DNA from: Fimbriimonadaceae bacterium
GTDB lineage: Bacteria; Armatimonadota; Fimbriimonadia; Fimbriimonadales; Fimbriimonadaceae
Direction of reading: 5' to 3'
Assembly (NCBI GenBank): GCA_025934835.1
Contig: JAICWL010000023.1
Coordinates: 1-42,030 of the forward strand
DNA: 42,030 nt
Position numbers and translations under genes: made by a program. Of this stretch, positions 15,930 to 24,937 are shown one piece after another. The notes beneath the pieces were generated by a model that was not told where the DNA came from, ran no database searches, and worked only from the letters and a program-made list of their open reading frames with translations. Every line of letters starts with the position of its first letter. The first letter of the stretch is position 1.

Positions 15930-16372
15930 GGGCTTGGTCGACGCTCCTGTTGCCGGTCTCTGCCTGTATAATTAGCCCTTTGAGGCTAATAAGAAAGCTC
16001 CTCGGTGGCAGGGTTACATGGATCTTGCGCTCGAGCATTTCGTCGTCGAAGATTGCAGGAAAGTGGCGAGCGATGAGTGATTTGTAAGCTTCGGTGCTGC
16101 TGGTCATCACAACTATCGGTCGACCTGTCGAATCAAGCCGAGGTAGAGTCTCCAAGCGGAGTTTCATGCAATGACCGCAATCGCCGACGCACACCAGGCG
16201 ATAGCCGCGCTCGGATGGAGTAGGCTCGCCGGGCGCGATTTTCCCCCCCAAACAAATCGAGCCTGCGAGCACCCCCAATCGTCAGAGAGGCGAGTACTCC
16301 CAGGGGTATGGACCAGGAGCGGAACGCGGATGGCCCGGGTGACTCGCTGTATCGAGAGATGAGGAACTTCAT
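15910..16372 (-). pseudogene. Membrane-anchored thioredoxin-like (CGHC) protein, frameshifted
   Basis: Two overlapping frames read as one protein if one G is removed from the five-G run at 16272-16276. Frame one starts at ATG 16372 (GAGGAAG site 5 bases upstream) and gives MKFLISRY... and the helix SIPLGVLASLTIG. Frame two continues with VLAGSICLGGKIAPGEPTP, LVCVGDCGHCMKL and TLPPRSFLISLKGLII. The C-G-H-C pair followed by a P-x-x-x-L-I...G.I strand pair is the thioredoxin/TlpA pattern, so a periplasmic thiol-disulfide role is likely. It heads the operon with the prepilin and Cys-rich genes. Assignment to the family is moderate, since only the core is seen. Confidence 0.6.
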
Positions 16373-16423
16373 CGTTCTTCCTCAGATTCGAAAGTTCCCC
16401 CTTAAAATAACACAGAATTTCAC

Positions 16424-16453
16424 TTGGAATCCCCCCCGTGAAACCAGTACAAT
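16424..16453 (+). promoter_or_regulatory. Putative sigma-70-type promoter
   Basis: TTGGAA (16424-16429), 18 bases, TACAAT (16448-16453). Transcription would begin near 16460, a few bases ahead of the GTG at 16469, for the glyoxalase-like gene. It lies in the 96-base gap shared with the divergent Cys-protein operon. Confidence 0.45.
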
Positions 16454-16468
16454 TACCGGCATTCATCT

Positions 16469-17137
16469 GTGCAAGTCGTAGGTCGTAGAACAGTGCAGCC
16501 GTGGCTGAAGCGGATCGACCACTTAATCTGCGAGGTGCCGGACATCGTCTCGACATTCGAAGTCCTCACCAGACGATGGGGCTTTCCCGAGGCATGGCCG
16601 ATCGGCCGGTTCTGGCCGGAGGGTCGCACATGCGGCGTGGCGCTGGGCGGCGCCAATTTGGAGCTCATGCAGCCCGATTCCGGGGCTCCCACGACGCCTC
16701 GCCTGAGCGCCATAGCCTTCGAGCCGGTCGACCTGTCCGCATCTTCCAATGCGTTCGTGCGAAGCGGGATTGCCGCCGATGTACGCGAGAAGTGGGAAGC
16801 TGACCCAGCGCTGCTGCAGCTTCGGGGCTTGCCCGCAGGCGCCGGGCCGCAGCTCATCTGTACTAATCTCGTCCCTTCGAGCCCGTCGGCGCCGTTCTTC
16901 GTATGCGCCTATGCTCCGCTGCTGAAGGCCCGCCTCAGTCCCGCGCGCCTCGGAGGGCCGCCCGCAGATCGACTCAGCTCGGTCCTCCTTCGCGGACCGG
17001 ATGCTTCCCAGTGGCGCCAGGCTATAGGCGTTCTCGCCGAGGGCCCGGAGCTTAGAATCGAGGAAAGCGACGATCTCGACATCGAGCTTAAGATGTCCTC
17101 CGGCCCGCTTGATCTGTACCGACTTCTAAGCGGATAG
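16469..17137 (+). CDS. VOC-superfamily (glyoxalase-like) protein
   Basis: Up to 222 residues. The N-terminal RIDHLICEVPDIVSTFEVLT and RRWGFPEAWP are the opening beta-alpha unit of glyoxalase/bleomycin-resistance folds, followed by GVALGGANLELMQPDSG, the strand that usually bears a metal-binding Glu. The His in IDHL and Glu in LELM fit VOC metal ligands. The C-terminal half is a diverged second module. The start is GTG 16469 or GTG 16493; the promoter places the transcript start near 16460, so both are possible. Substrate unknown. Confidence 0.65.
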   Translation: MQVVGRRTVQPWLKRIDHLICEVPDIVSTFEVLTRRWGFPEAWPIGRFWPEGRTCGVALGGANLELMQPDSGAPTTPRLSAIAFEPVDLSASSNAFVRSGIAADVREKWEADPALLQLRGLPAGAGPQLICTNLVPSSPSAPFFVCAYAPLLKARLSPARLGGPPADRLSSVLLRGPDASQWRQAIGVLAEGPELRIEESDDLDIELKMSSGPLDLYRLLSG

Positions 17138-17243
17138 CTAGTCGCTGTACCGCGCGCAAAGCTGATCCTCGCCCTGGCAAGCAAGGTCTTTGGATTTAAG
17201 GCTGCGAGCGCGTCGGGCCCTTCCAAAACTAACGCTAAAGGTA

Positions 17244-18074
17244 CTAACGCCCTCGCTCGAGCCCCAGCCGTCGGCCGGCAGGATCTACTGTGGGCAACGA
17301 AGCCAAAAGCCTCTCGGCCGCCTCGCTGCGCGGAGACATCATCACTTGCTCGACAGACCCTCGCTCGACAATCCGACCCCGATCCATCACGGCGACCTCG
17401 TCTGCCATGTATCCCACCACGTCAAGGTTGTGGGAGATAAGCATGTAGCTCAATCCCCGAGCGGCTTTCAGGTCCAGCAGTAAATTCAAAACCTGACTCT
17501 GCACCGACATATCGAGGGCGCTCGTCGGCTCGTCCAAAATCAAGATCTCCGGCTCGACCAGCAGAGCCCGCGCGATGGCCACACGCTGCCTTTGGCCGCC
17601 GCTGAATTCATGCGGATAACGACGAAGCGCGTCACCCGAAAGCCCCACCGCGCCAAGCTGCGCCTCGGCCCGCTGCTCCTTCTCCACGCGCCCCGCGCCG
17701 ATCTGATGCACGTCCAGGACTTCGCGCAGCGCCTCGCCGACCGTCATCCTCGGCTGCAGTGAATCATACGGGTCTTGAAAAACCACCTGCATCCGCCTCC
17801 TGAGCCCGCCTGGCCCGATACGCGGATAGCCCGCAAGCGGCTTCGAATCGAGCAGCACCTCCCCGCTCGTCGGCGCGAGCAGCCCGAGGAGGATCATCGC
17901 CAGAGTCGTCTTGCCGCTTCCACTGCCGCCGACGACCGCCAGCGTCTCGTTCTTGCAAAGATCGAGCGACGCCTCCTGCAACGCCGGCGGACCGAGCCGC
18001 CTCACGAACATACCTCGACCCGGGTACCGCTTGCTCACCGACCGCGCTTCGAGAAGCGCCTGGCTACTTTGCAT
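17244..18074 (-). CDS. Oligopeptide ABC importer ATPase (DppF/OppF type)
   Basis: A 276-residue ABC ATPase. Walker A GGSGSGKTT (49-57), Q-loop Q100 in QVVFQDPYDSL, signature SGGQRQR (158-164), Walker B ILILDEPTSALD (177 on). The phrase PYDSLQPRMTVGEAL is typical of the second ATPase of peptide importers. It is the last gene of the operon; its ATG at 18074 overlaps the previous gene by 11 bases. It works with the DppD-type ATPase as a heterodimer to drive the two permeases. The C-terminus lacks the Cys-rich OPN tail seen in its partner. Confidence 0.9.
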   Translation of the reverse strand: MQSSQALLEARSVSKRYPGRGMFVRRLGPPALQEASLDLCKNETLAVVGGSGSGKTTLAMILLGLLAPTSGEVLLDSKPLAGYPRIGPGGLRRRMQVVFQDPYDSLQPRMTVGEALREVLDVHQIGAGRVEKEQRAEAQLGAVGLSGDALRRYPHEFSGGQRQRVAIARALLVEPEILILDEPTSALDMSVQSQVLNLLLDLKAARGLSYMLISHNLDVVGYMADEVAVMDRGRIVERGSVEQVMMSPRSEAAERLLASLPTVDPAGRRLGLERGR

Positions 18075-19041
18075 TCCCGGCCCCCAGCTTCGCAAAATGG
18101 CAAAGCGCCCGTCGCGAGCCTTCGCCGACCTCCCCGGGCGCGATCGTCCGGCAGATTTCCTGCGCGCAAGCACACCGCGGATGGAATCGGCAGCCGCTCG
18201 GCCAAGAGCCTGCATCGGGCGCGACCCCTTCGATGGTCGCAAGGCGCCGGGTCCTTGACAGGCCGCTGGCGCGGCTCGCGAAAAGCGCCTGCGTGTAAGG
18301 ATGGGCGGGCGATGCCAGCACGTCGTCGACGGGCCCACTCTCCACAATCTGGCCCAGGTACATCACGGCCACGTCGTCCGCAGCTTCGTTCACCACGCCC
18401 AAATCATGCGAGATGAGCAGTACGGCAAGTCCCATTTCACGCTGCAGGCGCGTAATCAGGCGAAGGATCGCGGCTTGCACGGTGGCATCGAGGGCGGTGG
18501 TCGGCTCGTCCGCTATCAGCGCCGCGGGCCTGTTGGCCAGCGCCATGGCGATCGCCACGCGCTGCCGCATGCCGCCCGAAAGCTCGTGCGGGTATTTGGC
18601 GGCCACCCCCTCCGCGTCCTCGATCTCCACTTCGCGCAACATCTGGAGAGTTCGAGAACGGAGCTCTCGTCCTACCCCGCGCCCGTGGGCGAAAATCGAT
18701 TCCCGGATCTGATATCCCACGGTCAACGTCGGATTCAACGCCTCCATCGGGTTCTGGAAAATCATGCCCATCCGCCTGCCCCGAACATCCCGCATCTGGG
18801 CTGGCCGAAGGCCCAGCAGGTCGCGGCCCTCGAGCATCACCTCCCCGGCGACGATGCGGGCCGGCGGCGGCAGAAGCTGCATGACCGACTGAGCGACCAT
18901 CGACTTTCCACATCCGGATTCGCCGACCAACCCCAGCGTGCGCCCCGGGGAGATCGAGAAGCTGACGTCGTCGACCACAGGAGCCTCGGCCGACTCCACC
19001 CGGAGTAGCGTGCGCAGTCCGACGACCTCGAGGACGCTCAT
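18064..19041 (-). CDS. Oligopeptide ABC importer ATPase (DppD/OppD type)
   Basis: A 325-residue ABC ATPase. Walker A GESGCGKS (40-47), signature LSGGMRQR (154-161), Walker B ALIADEPTTALD (174-185). The C-terminal extension includes GCRFHPRCACAQEIC, the cysteine-containing oligopeptide/dipeptide tail domain of this subfamily, reported to bind an iron-sulfur cluster in some members. The ATG at 19041 overlaps the TGA of the permease gene (ATGA), so translation is probably coupled. Confidence 0.92.
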   Translation of the reverse strand: MSVLEVVGLRTLLRVESAEAPVVDDVSFSISPGRTLGLVGESGCGKSMVAQSVMQLLPPPARIVAGEVMLEGRDLLGLRPAQMRDVRGRRMGMIFQNPMEALNPTLTVGYQIRESIFAHGRGVGRELRSRTLQMLREVEIEDAEGVAAKYPHELSGGMRQRVAIAMALANRPAALIADEPTTALDATVQAAILRLITRLQREMGLAVLLISHDLGVVNEAADDVAVMYLGQIVESGPVDDVLASPAHPYTQALFASRASGLSRTRRLATIEGVAPDAGSWPSGCRFHPRCACAQEICRTIAPGEVGEGSRRALCHFAKLGAGNAK

Positions 19042-20033
19042 GCCCCCCTCAGGCTTGGGTCGATGCCGTCGCGCAGTTCGTCCGAGATCACATTCAGCGA
19101 AAACACGAGCAGGAAGATCGCGACGGTGGCGGACGCCAGATTCCACCAAATGACCGGCTCGCGGGTCAGCTCCAGGCGAGCGGCGTCGATCATGTTGCCC
19201 CAGCTTCCTACATACTCCGGCACGCCGACCTGCAAATAAGAAAGGATGACCTCGGCCAGCACCAACCGGCTGAAGCTCAGAGTAGCGTAGATGATGAGGA
19301 TCGGCAGCAGGTTCGGCAGGATGTGCCGGACGATGATTCTCCCTGAGCCGTACCCGAGAGCCCGAGCCGAAGTCACGTACCCGCGCTCGCGCAGCTTAAG
19401 GGTTTCGCCCCGCACGATGCGGCAAAGCCCGATCCACGAAGTAAGCCCGAGCGCCAGGCACATCTGCAGCAGCCCTTGGCCGAGAACGAACATGATCGCG
19501 ATTAGCAGCAGGATGTTCGGTATCGAGTCGAACACCGTGTACACGTATTGCACCGCGTCGTCCACCCATCGCCCGAAGTATCCGGCAAGCAGCCCGAAGA
19601 TCAGAGCCAGAGGAAGGACGAGCAGCGTCGTCGCCCCACCGATCAGGAATGCCGTTCTCACCCCCTTGAGCGTTCGATAAAGAACGTCGTTGCCCAAGCC
19701 GTCGGTGCCCAAAATATGCCTGCCAAGCAGCGGCTGAGGCGTCGCCTCGCTGGTTCGCTCGGCGAGAGGCGCGCTGTACGTGCGCTCCTGGGGCCGCGCG
19801 AACAGCTTGTCCAAAATGGTCTCGGGCGGTTGGCCCGCGCGGGCAGGAAGCACGAAGCTGTCCGCGATAGCTACCAGCGAGTAAAGCCCCAGCACTGCCA
19901 CGGCGAACATCGCTCCCGGCCTTCGCCGAAAACCGGAAACGGCGCGCGACCACAGCGGCGAGCGCAGCATATGGATCAGAGCGAGCGCGCAGGCCGCCAC
20001 CACCAGCCCAGCCAGGCAGTCGGCCAAAATCAT
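19038..20033 (-). CDS. Oligopeptide ABC importer permease (DppC/OppC type)
   Basis: A 331-residue inner-membrane permease starting at ATG 20033. An N-terminal hydrophobic segment (ADCLAGLVVAACALALIHM) precedes the usual OppC_N helix (GAMFAVAVLGLYSLVAIADS). The core contains GRHILGTDGLGNDVLYRTL, then four helices. The ABC-coupling loop is RGETLKLRERGYVTSARALG, the EAA-type motif. The ATGA overlap with the upstream permease and with the downstream ATPase marks a tight operon. The extra N-terminal helix is longer than usual for OppC. Confidence 0.9.
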   Translation of the reverse strand: MILADCLAGLVVAACALALIHMLRSPLWSRAVSGFRRRPGAMFAVAVLGLYSLVAIADSFVLPARAGQPPETILDKLFARPQERTYSAPLAERTSEATPQPLLGRHILGTDGLGNDVLYRTLKGVRTAFLIGGATTLLVLPLALIFGLLAGYFGRWVDDAVQYVYTVFDSIPNILLLIAIMFVLGQGLLQMCLALGLTSWIGLCRIVRGETLKLRERGYVTSARALGYGSGRIIVRHILPNLLPILIIYATLSFSRLVLAEVILSYLQVGVPEYVGSWGNMIDAARLELTREPVIWWNLASATVAIFLLVFSLNVISDELRDGIDPSLRGA

Positions 20034-20971
20034 TCGAGCCGCACCCGCGGGTCGACGAGCGCATAGCTCACATCGGTGAGCACCGCGCCGACCAGATACA
20101 AAACGGTGCCAAGAAACACCATCGCCCGCACCACCGCGAAATCCTGACCGTCGATGGCGTCCACCATGTAGCTGCCGATGCCCGGAATCCCGAAGAACGA
20201 TTCGAGCAGCAGGCTTCCCGTCACAACAAAAGGCAGCGACAGCACGAACGACGTCAGAATCGGGATGGCCGCATTCTTCAGCACATGAACGAACAGCACT
20301 CTGGGCTCGGAAACGCCCTTGGCGCGCGCCGTACGCACGTAGTCCTTCCCCATCTCGTCCAGAATCACGGTTCGATAGAACCGCACGTTCGCCCCAAGCG
20401 CCGAGGCGACGCCTACGAGGATCGGCAGCACCGCGAACCGTAGCCCGCCGATACCGCTCTGGTACCCGGCGAGCGGAAACCACACCAGCAGCTTTCCAAA
20501 AAGATATTGCCCCGCGATAATGAAAACGAGCACCGTGACGCTCATTCCCGCGACGCACAATACGGTCGCCCAACGGTCCACATACGTGCCCCGGAACGCC
20601 GCCACGAACAGCGCCAAAATCACCGACGCGCCCACCGACCCGAACAGAACCCCGGAGCCTACGATCAGCGAAGGAACCGCTCCCTGCCTCAGCCTTTGGG
20701 CTATCGGCTCGCCCGTACTGTCCGACTTGCCGAAGTCGAGCAGAAACAAGCTGCGCGCGTGCCGCGTGAACTGCTCCTGGAGAGGTTTGTCGTACCCTCT
20801 TGCCACAAGCCAGTCGCGAATCTGCGCCTGAGTGGGGTTCTTGGCGGATATATTCCTTCGAGCCATCTGCTCGGGGCTCACCGAAAGATAGAACAGCGCG
20901 AAAGTTGCCAGGCAAACGCCCAGCAAAATCGGCCCCGCGTAAAAGATCCGCCGCACCAAGTACCGAAGCAT
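20030..20971 (-). CDS. Oligopeptide ABC importer permease (DppB/OppB type)
   Basis: A 313-residue permease starting at ATG 20971. It begins MLRYLVRRIFYAGPILLGV, the classic OppB N-terminus, followed by a large periplasmic loop and about five more helices. The EAA-like coupling loop is MGKDYVRTARAKGVSEPRVL, and FFGIPGIGSYMVDAI is the standard late-helix motif. Together with the DppC-type gene it forms the membrane channel. It overlaps the binding-protein stop by one base (TGATG). Confidence 0.9.
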   Translation of the reverse strand: MLRYLVRRIFYAGPILLGVCLATFALFYLSVSPEQMARRNISAKNPTQAQIRDWLVARGYDKPLQEQFTRHARSLFLLDFGKSDSTGEPIAQRLRQGAVPSLIVGSGVLFGSVGASVILALFVAAFRGTYVDRWATVLCVAGMSVTVLVFIIAGQYLFGKLLVWFPLAGYQSGIGGLRFAVLPILVGVASALGANVRFYRTVILDEMGKDYVRTARAKGVSEPRVLFVHVLKNAAIPILTSFVLSLPFVVTGSLLLESFFGIPGIGSYMVDAIDGQDFAVVRAMVFLGTVLYLVGAVLTDVSYALVDPRVRLE

Positions 20972-22938
20972 CAGCGCCCACCTCGCTCGCGAATGCTCCT
21001 GCGTCCCCGCGACCGCGCCGCAACCACGACCGGCGCGAGTCCGACTCCGGCAAACAGCGCGACGACCCCGATCGGCCACAGTTTCGGGCGGTTCCACTCG
21101 GCAACGAGGCGCTGCCTCATCGGCTGGTCGATGGCCCAGTACCGCGTCATGTCGGCGTCCACTTCCGGCTGCTTGCGATCGCGGAGCCAGGGCTGCGAAA
21201 TCAAGACCGACCGATAGTGCCCAAGGTAGACCCAAGGGCAGTCTTCGACCACGATGTCGCGCACCCGGTGGATGAGAGCGGCGCGGGCGGGGCCATCCTC
21301 CATGATCCGGACCTTCTCGAACAGCCTGTCGACGACCGGATTCCGATAGTTGCTTCGGTTCATTCCGGGCCGCTTGTTCGGGCTGTAGAGCATCAGCAGA
21401 AACATCTCCGGGTCGGGGTAGTCCGCGTACCAATCGAACCCGATGAACTGGAATTGGCCCCTAACCTGGCGGTCCGACATCACGACGGGGCGCCAACTCC
21501 GCTGGACGACTTCGATGCCCAGCCGGCCGATTTGCCGCGACACCAGCGACACGAACTGCCTTCCGAGCGAATCTTGGGCGCCACTGTCGTAGTGCAACAC
21601 CAGCCGTTCGCCCGTCTTGGAGTTGATGCCGTTCGGAAACCCCGCCTCCGAAAGCAGTGCCTGCGCTTTGGTCAGGTTCGGCCCGCTGAACGGATTGCGG
21701 TAGGAAGGGTCGTATCCCCCGATGCCCGGAGGCACCAGAAATTCCGCCGGCAGGGCGTTGCCCTGAACGAACAGGTCGATGATCTCTTGCCGGTCGATCG
21801 ACAGCGATATCGCCTGCCGAAGCTTGCGCTTGGCGAGGGACAGGCCGCCGAACGTGGGGTCGTCCATGTTGAAAATAAAGCCGACGATGTTCGGAATCAT
21901 CGCCGTGATGAGCTTGATCCCGCGGCGCTTCATGTCCGGCGAGAGCTGCCCCGGGCGCGTCATGACCGACTGGTAGTTCGCCTGGTTCAGGCTCCAGGCG
22001 TCCTGGTACCCCTGCAAGAACTGGTTCCAGCTCGATACGTTCTCCTTGAGGATGCTGTACAGGATTCCGTCGTTTCGCGGCAACGGCTTTCCGGCGTCGT
22101 CGAGCAGGCCGGCCTCTGCGTCGCCAGGCGCGCCCTCCGATGGATACGATGGTCCGGTCCAATTCGGGTTCGGCGTCAGAAGCAGCCGCTGCTTCGGCCG
22201 ATACTCCGAAAGCACGTAGGGTCCACAGCCAACTGGGTGCCGCCGTATTTCTGGGCCGTACGCGTTCCAAGCCTCCCGCGCCTGTGGCGCGCAGCACCTC
22301 AGCGCCATCACGTACTTCAGTTCGGGAAACGGCTCGGTCAGGATGATCTGAAACGCATACCGGTCTTTCGGGTCGAGCCGCAGGCCGGGGACGTCCTTGT
22401 CGAAATCCGCTCCCAGACCGTGCTTCAGCCGCTCGCTGTTGTGCTCCGCAAACGCCGCGAGACCCCAAACCCGATTCTCGATGTATGAAAAATATGGGGC
22501 GGAGATCGACGGGTCAGCCAATCGCTTGATTCCGAACACCACGTCCGCGGCGACGATCTCCCGCCCCTTGCCGCCCGGGAAGCAGGCATCGTCCTGAAAT
22601 CTCAGGCCCTTTCGCAGCCGGAAGGACCAGCGCTCGCCCATCCTGCCGTTGGGCAGCCGGTACGGCTCCCGCTTCGGCCATGCAGCCCCAAGCTCCAGGT
22701 TCAGCCGCAGGGGGTTGCGCTTCAGGTAATCGTAAGAGAAGTACGCCGGGTACAGATTGTCGACGATCGTTGGCAACAGGGATCCGCTCGGATCCAGCGA
22801 CGTCGGGTCGTCGCCGAGCGAGAGGTGCAGGTACGCCTTGCCTGGCGGCTCGGCGGGAAGCGGGTTATTGTCGCACCCTGCCGCGACCAAGGCGGCGGCT
22901 GCGAGCCACGCGATCAACCGGGCCGATTTCAGCCGCAC
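20971..22938 (-). CDS. Peptide-binding lipoprotein of ABC importer (SBP_bac_5)
   Basis: A 655-residue extracytoplasmic solute-binding protein. The lipoprotein signal (LIAWLAAAALVAAGC) has a lipobox with Cys at about 22. The family opening LHLSLGDDPTSLDPSGSL, then LRKGLRFQDDACF and later KLRQAISLSIDRQEI and FIGFDWYADYPDPEMFL, are peptide-binding (family 5) marks. It starts at GTG 22938 with a TATATA box about 7 bases upstream. An unusual C-terminal hydrophobic segment (IGVVALFAGVGLAPVVVAA) followed by an Arg-rich tail would anchor the protein at both ends. It is the first gene of the five-gene importer. Confidence 0.92.
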   Translation of the reverse strand: MRLKSARLIAWLAAAALVAAGCDNNPLPAEPPGKAYLHLSLGDDPTSLDPSGSLLPTIVDNLYPAYFSYDYLKRNPLRLNLELGAAWPKREPYRLPNGRMGERWSFRLRKGLRFQDDACFPGGKGREIVAADVVFGIKRLADPSISAPYFSYIENRVWGLAAFAEHNSERLKHGLGADFDKDVPGLRLDPKDRYAFQIILTEPFPELKYVMALRCCAPQAREAWNAYGPEIRRHPVGCGPYVLSEYRPKQRLLLTPNPNWTGPSYPSEGAPGDAEAGLLDDAGKPLPRNDGILYSILKENVSSWNQFLQGYQDAWSLNQANYQSVMTRPGQLSPDMKRRGIKLITAMIPNIVGFIFNMDDPTFGGLSLAKRKLRQAISLSIDRQEIIDLFVQGNALPAEFLVPPGIGGYDPSYRNPFSGPNLTKAQALLSEAGFPNGINSKTGERLVLHYDSGAQDSLGRQFVSLVSRQIGRLGIEVVQRSWRPVVMSDRQVRGQFQFIGFDWYADYPDPEMFLLMLYSPNKRPGMNRSNYRNPVVDRLFEKVRIMEDGPARAALIHRVRDIVVEDCPWVYLGHYRSVLISQPWLRDRKQPEVDADMTRYWAIDQPMRQRLVAEWNRPKLWPIGVVALFAGVGLAPVVVAARSRGRRSIRERGGR

Positions 22939-23032
22939 GCTTTCATATATATCCCCAAAATCCCGCCCGGCGCGAAATCATTGGCGTAACGCCGGTGCCA
23001 GGACTGCGTCGCAACTGCGGAGGTTCGTTCAT

Positions 23033-24937
23033 ATGCGCTTTCTTGCGATAGCACCGCTGTTGGCAGCAGCTTCCCTTTCCGGGGCTCAAACCGTTATGAG
23101 CGTGTACAACCGCGATACTCATGAGCCGTTCGTGCTCAAGAGCGTCAAGGTGGAGAGCACCGTGGTCGGTCCGATCGTGCGAACGAGCACGCTCCTGACT
23201 TACGACAATCCCTACACCAAGTTGACCGAAGCCACGCTCAACTTTACGATGCCAGATGCCGGCGCGCTCAGCGGCTTTGCCTACTATTACGGCGACGAGT
23301 ACGTGCCAGGCCAGCTCATGGATAAGTCCAAAGCCTGGTTCATCTACACCGCCATTACGAGTCGAGGGCGCGACCCCGGAATCATGGAGCAATGGTCGCC
23401 AACCCAATACCATTGCCAAATCTATCCCATCATGGGTGGAAGAGACCTTCGCATCCGGCTTTACACGCTGGACTTCCTGAAGCCCGACGGCACTAAGCTC
23501 GCTCTTCCCAAGCCCGAGGTCCCAATCGCCGTAGGATATGAAGTCAAGAACGGCGACCACGGCAAGCTCGACTGGTCGGTGCGCTCCGTGGACGCGCCCT
23601 CGGTAACTTATGAGGGTGACGGGTACTCCGTTCCTCGCCTCGGCGAGAGTGTGCAAGCCGTTGCTCAGCGCTTCTCCGACGGCCGAACCTACGTGGCAGG
23701 CATCTTCCAAACGCCCGACCTGCCGCAGGGACAAACGCGCGACATCAAGATCATCGACGCACGCTACGAAGCGGCGAATCAGCCCGATGCCGGCGCCGAC
23801 GTAACGAACCAGGTTCAGCACATCGTCGACAGCGGCGCAGGCGCAGTGGATGCGGCCAACACCGTTTTCGGTGACCCGGCCCCGAATCAGATCAAGCGGC
23901 TCAAGGTCAGCTACTCCGTCGACGGTGTTCAACAGACAGCCTCGACTCCCGAGAACGGCACGATGCGCTTCCGAGGCCCCGATGCCGTCCCGACGCTCGA
24001 AATACCCGACCTACGCGACCTCAAGACGGTAAACGTCGGCTCGAACGCGGTCGCCTTCATGGGCTGGGTTCCGAGCAACCGGGAGTTGATCGCCCAGGCC
24101 GGTGGCCAGAAGTTCGAGTTCCGACCGCAAGGCATCGCACAAGGAAGCGACTTGGCAAGGCTTTGGGCCCAGCAGATGCTCGCGACCGGAAGGTTTTCCG
24201 GCAGCCGTGAAGTGCTCGATTTCAGCCTGAAGTACGGAGTCCCCAGCAACGCTACGGCGCTCCTGGCGGTGCCGAGCACAGAGATGAAGCTGTTCCGTGA
24301 GAAGGAAGTCGAGTGGCAGAAGCAAGAAGCCGAGCGCCGACGCCGAGAGCGAGAGATCGCCCGGCAGAGCCGCGGATGGGGCGGCCGTGGCGGCGGAGGG
24401 GGTCAGAACTGGAGGGCCGGCGGCGGCGGAGACCCTGAGATTCGCGTGAACCTGACCGGAGCGCAGAGCGCCGACGCTAGGTTTGCCGACGGCAGGGTCG
24501 TACCGCTCACTCCGACAAACGGCGCCGGCCCCGCGGGCGGCTCTGGAGGAGGGACTCCCTCCAGTCAGTGGGGAGGCAACTTCGAGATCCCTGCGAGCGA
24601 GCCCGAAGGCACGTACCCCGTTCAAGTAGAAGCCAAGATGGCGGACGGCAGCGTCAAGAAGATGCAGTGGACGTACCAAGTCGATCGAACGCCTCCTGTC
24701 GGAAAGGCGACGTTCGCCCACGAAGGCGGACACACGTTCATCGAGGTGCGCTCCGAGCCCAAGCTCAACGAAGTGGCGGTCTTCGACGAGCATGGTAAGA
24801 AGTGGACTCTCAAAGAGGTGAGCCCGGGCGTGTACCGAGTACAGCTGCCCAACTCGCGCCACGGCAAGAAGCTCGTGGTGGTGATGAAGGACATGGCGGG
24901 CAACAAGGGAGAGATCACTTGTTCCTGGCCGCGCTGA
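23033..24937 (+). CDS. Exported VIT-domain protein with Gly-rich linker
   Basis: A 634-residue protein with a signal peptide (MRFLAIAPLLAAASLSGA); ATG 23033 is 9 bases after GGAGG. Residues about 20-160 match the VIT (vault/inter-alpha-trypsin) domain: VKVESTVVGPIVRTSTLLTY, then FTMPDAGALSGFAYYYGDEY and the basic/aromatic follow-up with QIYPI. The middle is beta-rich, without an obvious MIDAS (DxSxS) motif of the VWA domain that usually follows VIT. Around residues 445-465 is a charged helix (KEVEWQKQEAERRRREREIA) then a run of Gly-rich sequence with RGGGGGQNW. The C-terminal 120 residues look like an Ig-like strand domain. Probably cell-surface associated. It overlaps the next gene by 19 bases. 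Confidence 0.75.
   Translation: MRFLAIAPLLAAASLSGAQTVMSVYNRDTHEPFVLKSVKVESTVVGPIVRTSTLLTYDNPYTKLTEATLNFTMPDAGALSGFAYYYGDEYVPGQLMDKSKAWFIYTAITSRGRDPGIMEQWSPTQYHCQIYPIMGGRDLRIRLYTLDFLKPDGTKLALPKPEVPIAVGYEVKNGDHGKLDWSVRSVDAPSVTYEGDGYSVPRLGESVQAVAQRFSDGRTYVAGIFQTPDLPQGQTRDIKIIDARYEAANQPDAGADVTNQVQHIVDSGAGAVDAANTVFGDPAPNQIKRLKVSYSVDGVQQTASTPENGTMRFRGPDAVPTLEIPDLRDLKTVNVGSNAVAFMGWVPSNRELIAQAGGQKFEFRPQGIAQGSDLARLWAQQMLATGRFSGSREVLDFSLKYGVPSNATALLAVPSTEMKLFREKEVEWQKQEAERRRREREIARQSRGWGGRGGGGGQNWRAGGGGDPEIRVNLTGAQSADARFADGRVVPLTPTNGAGPAGGSGGGTPSSQWGGNFEIPASEPEGTYPVQVEAKMADGSVKKMQWTYQVDRTPPVGKATFAHEGGHTFIEVRSEPKLNEVAVFDEHGKKWTLKEVSPGVYRVQLPNSRHGKKLVVVMKDMAGNKGEITCSWPR

Noticed and set aside
20800-22488. 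562-codon open frame on the plus strand
   Set aside because: Antisense to the peptide-binding protein and permease genes, which have clear families; composition is rich in R, H and P, typical of a shadow frame.
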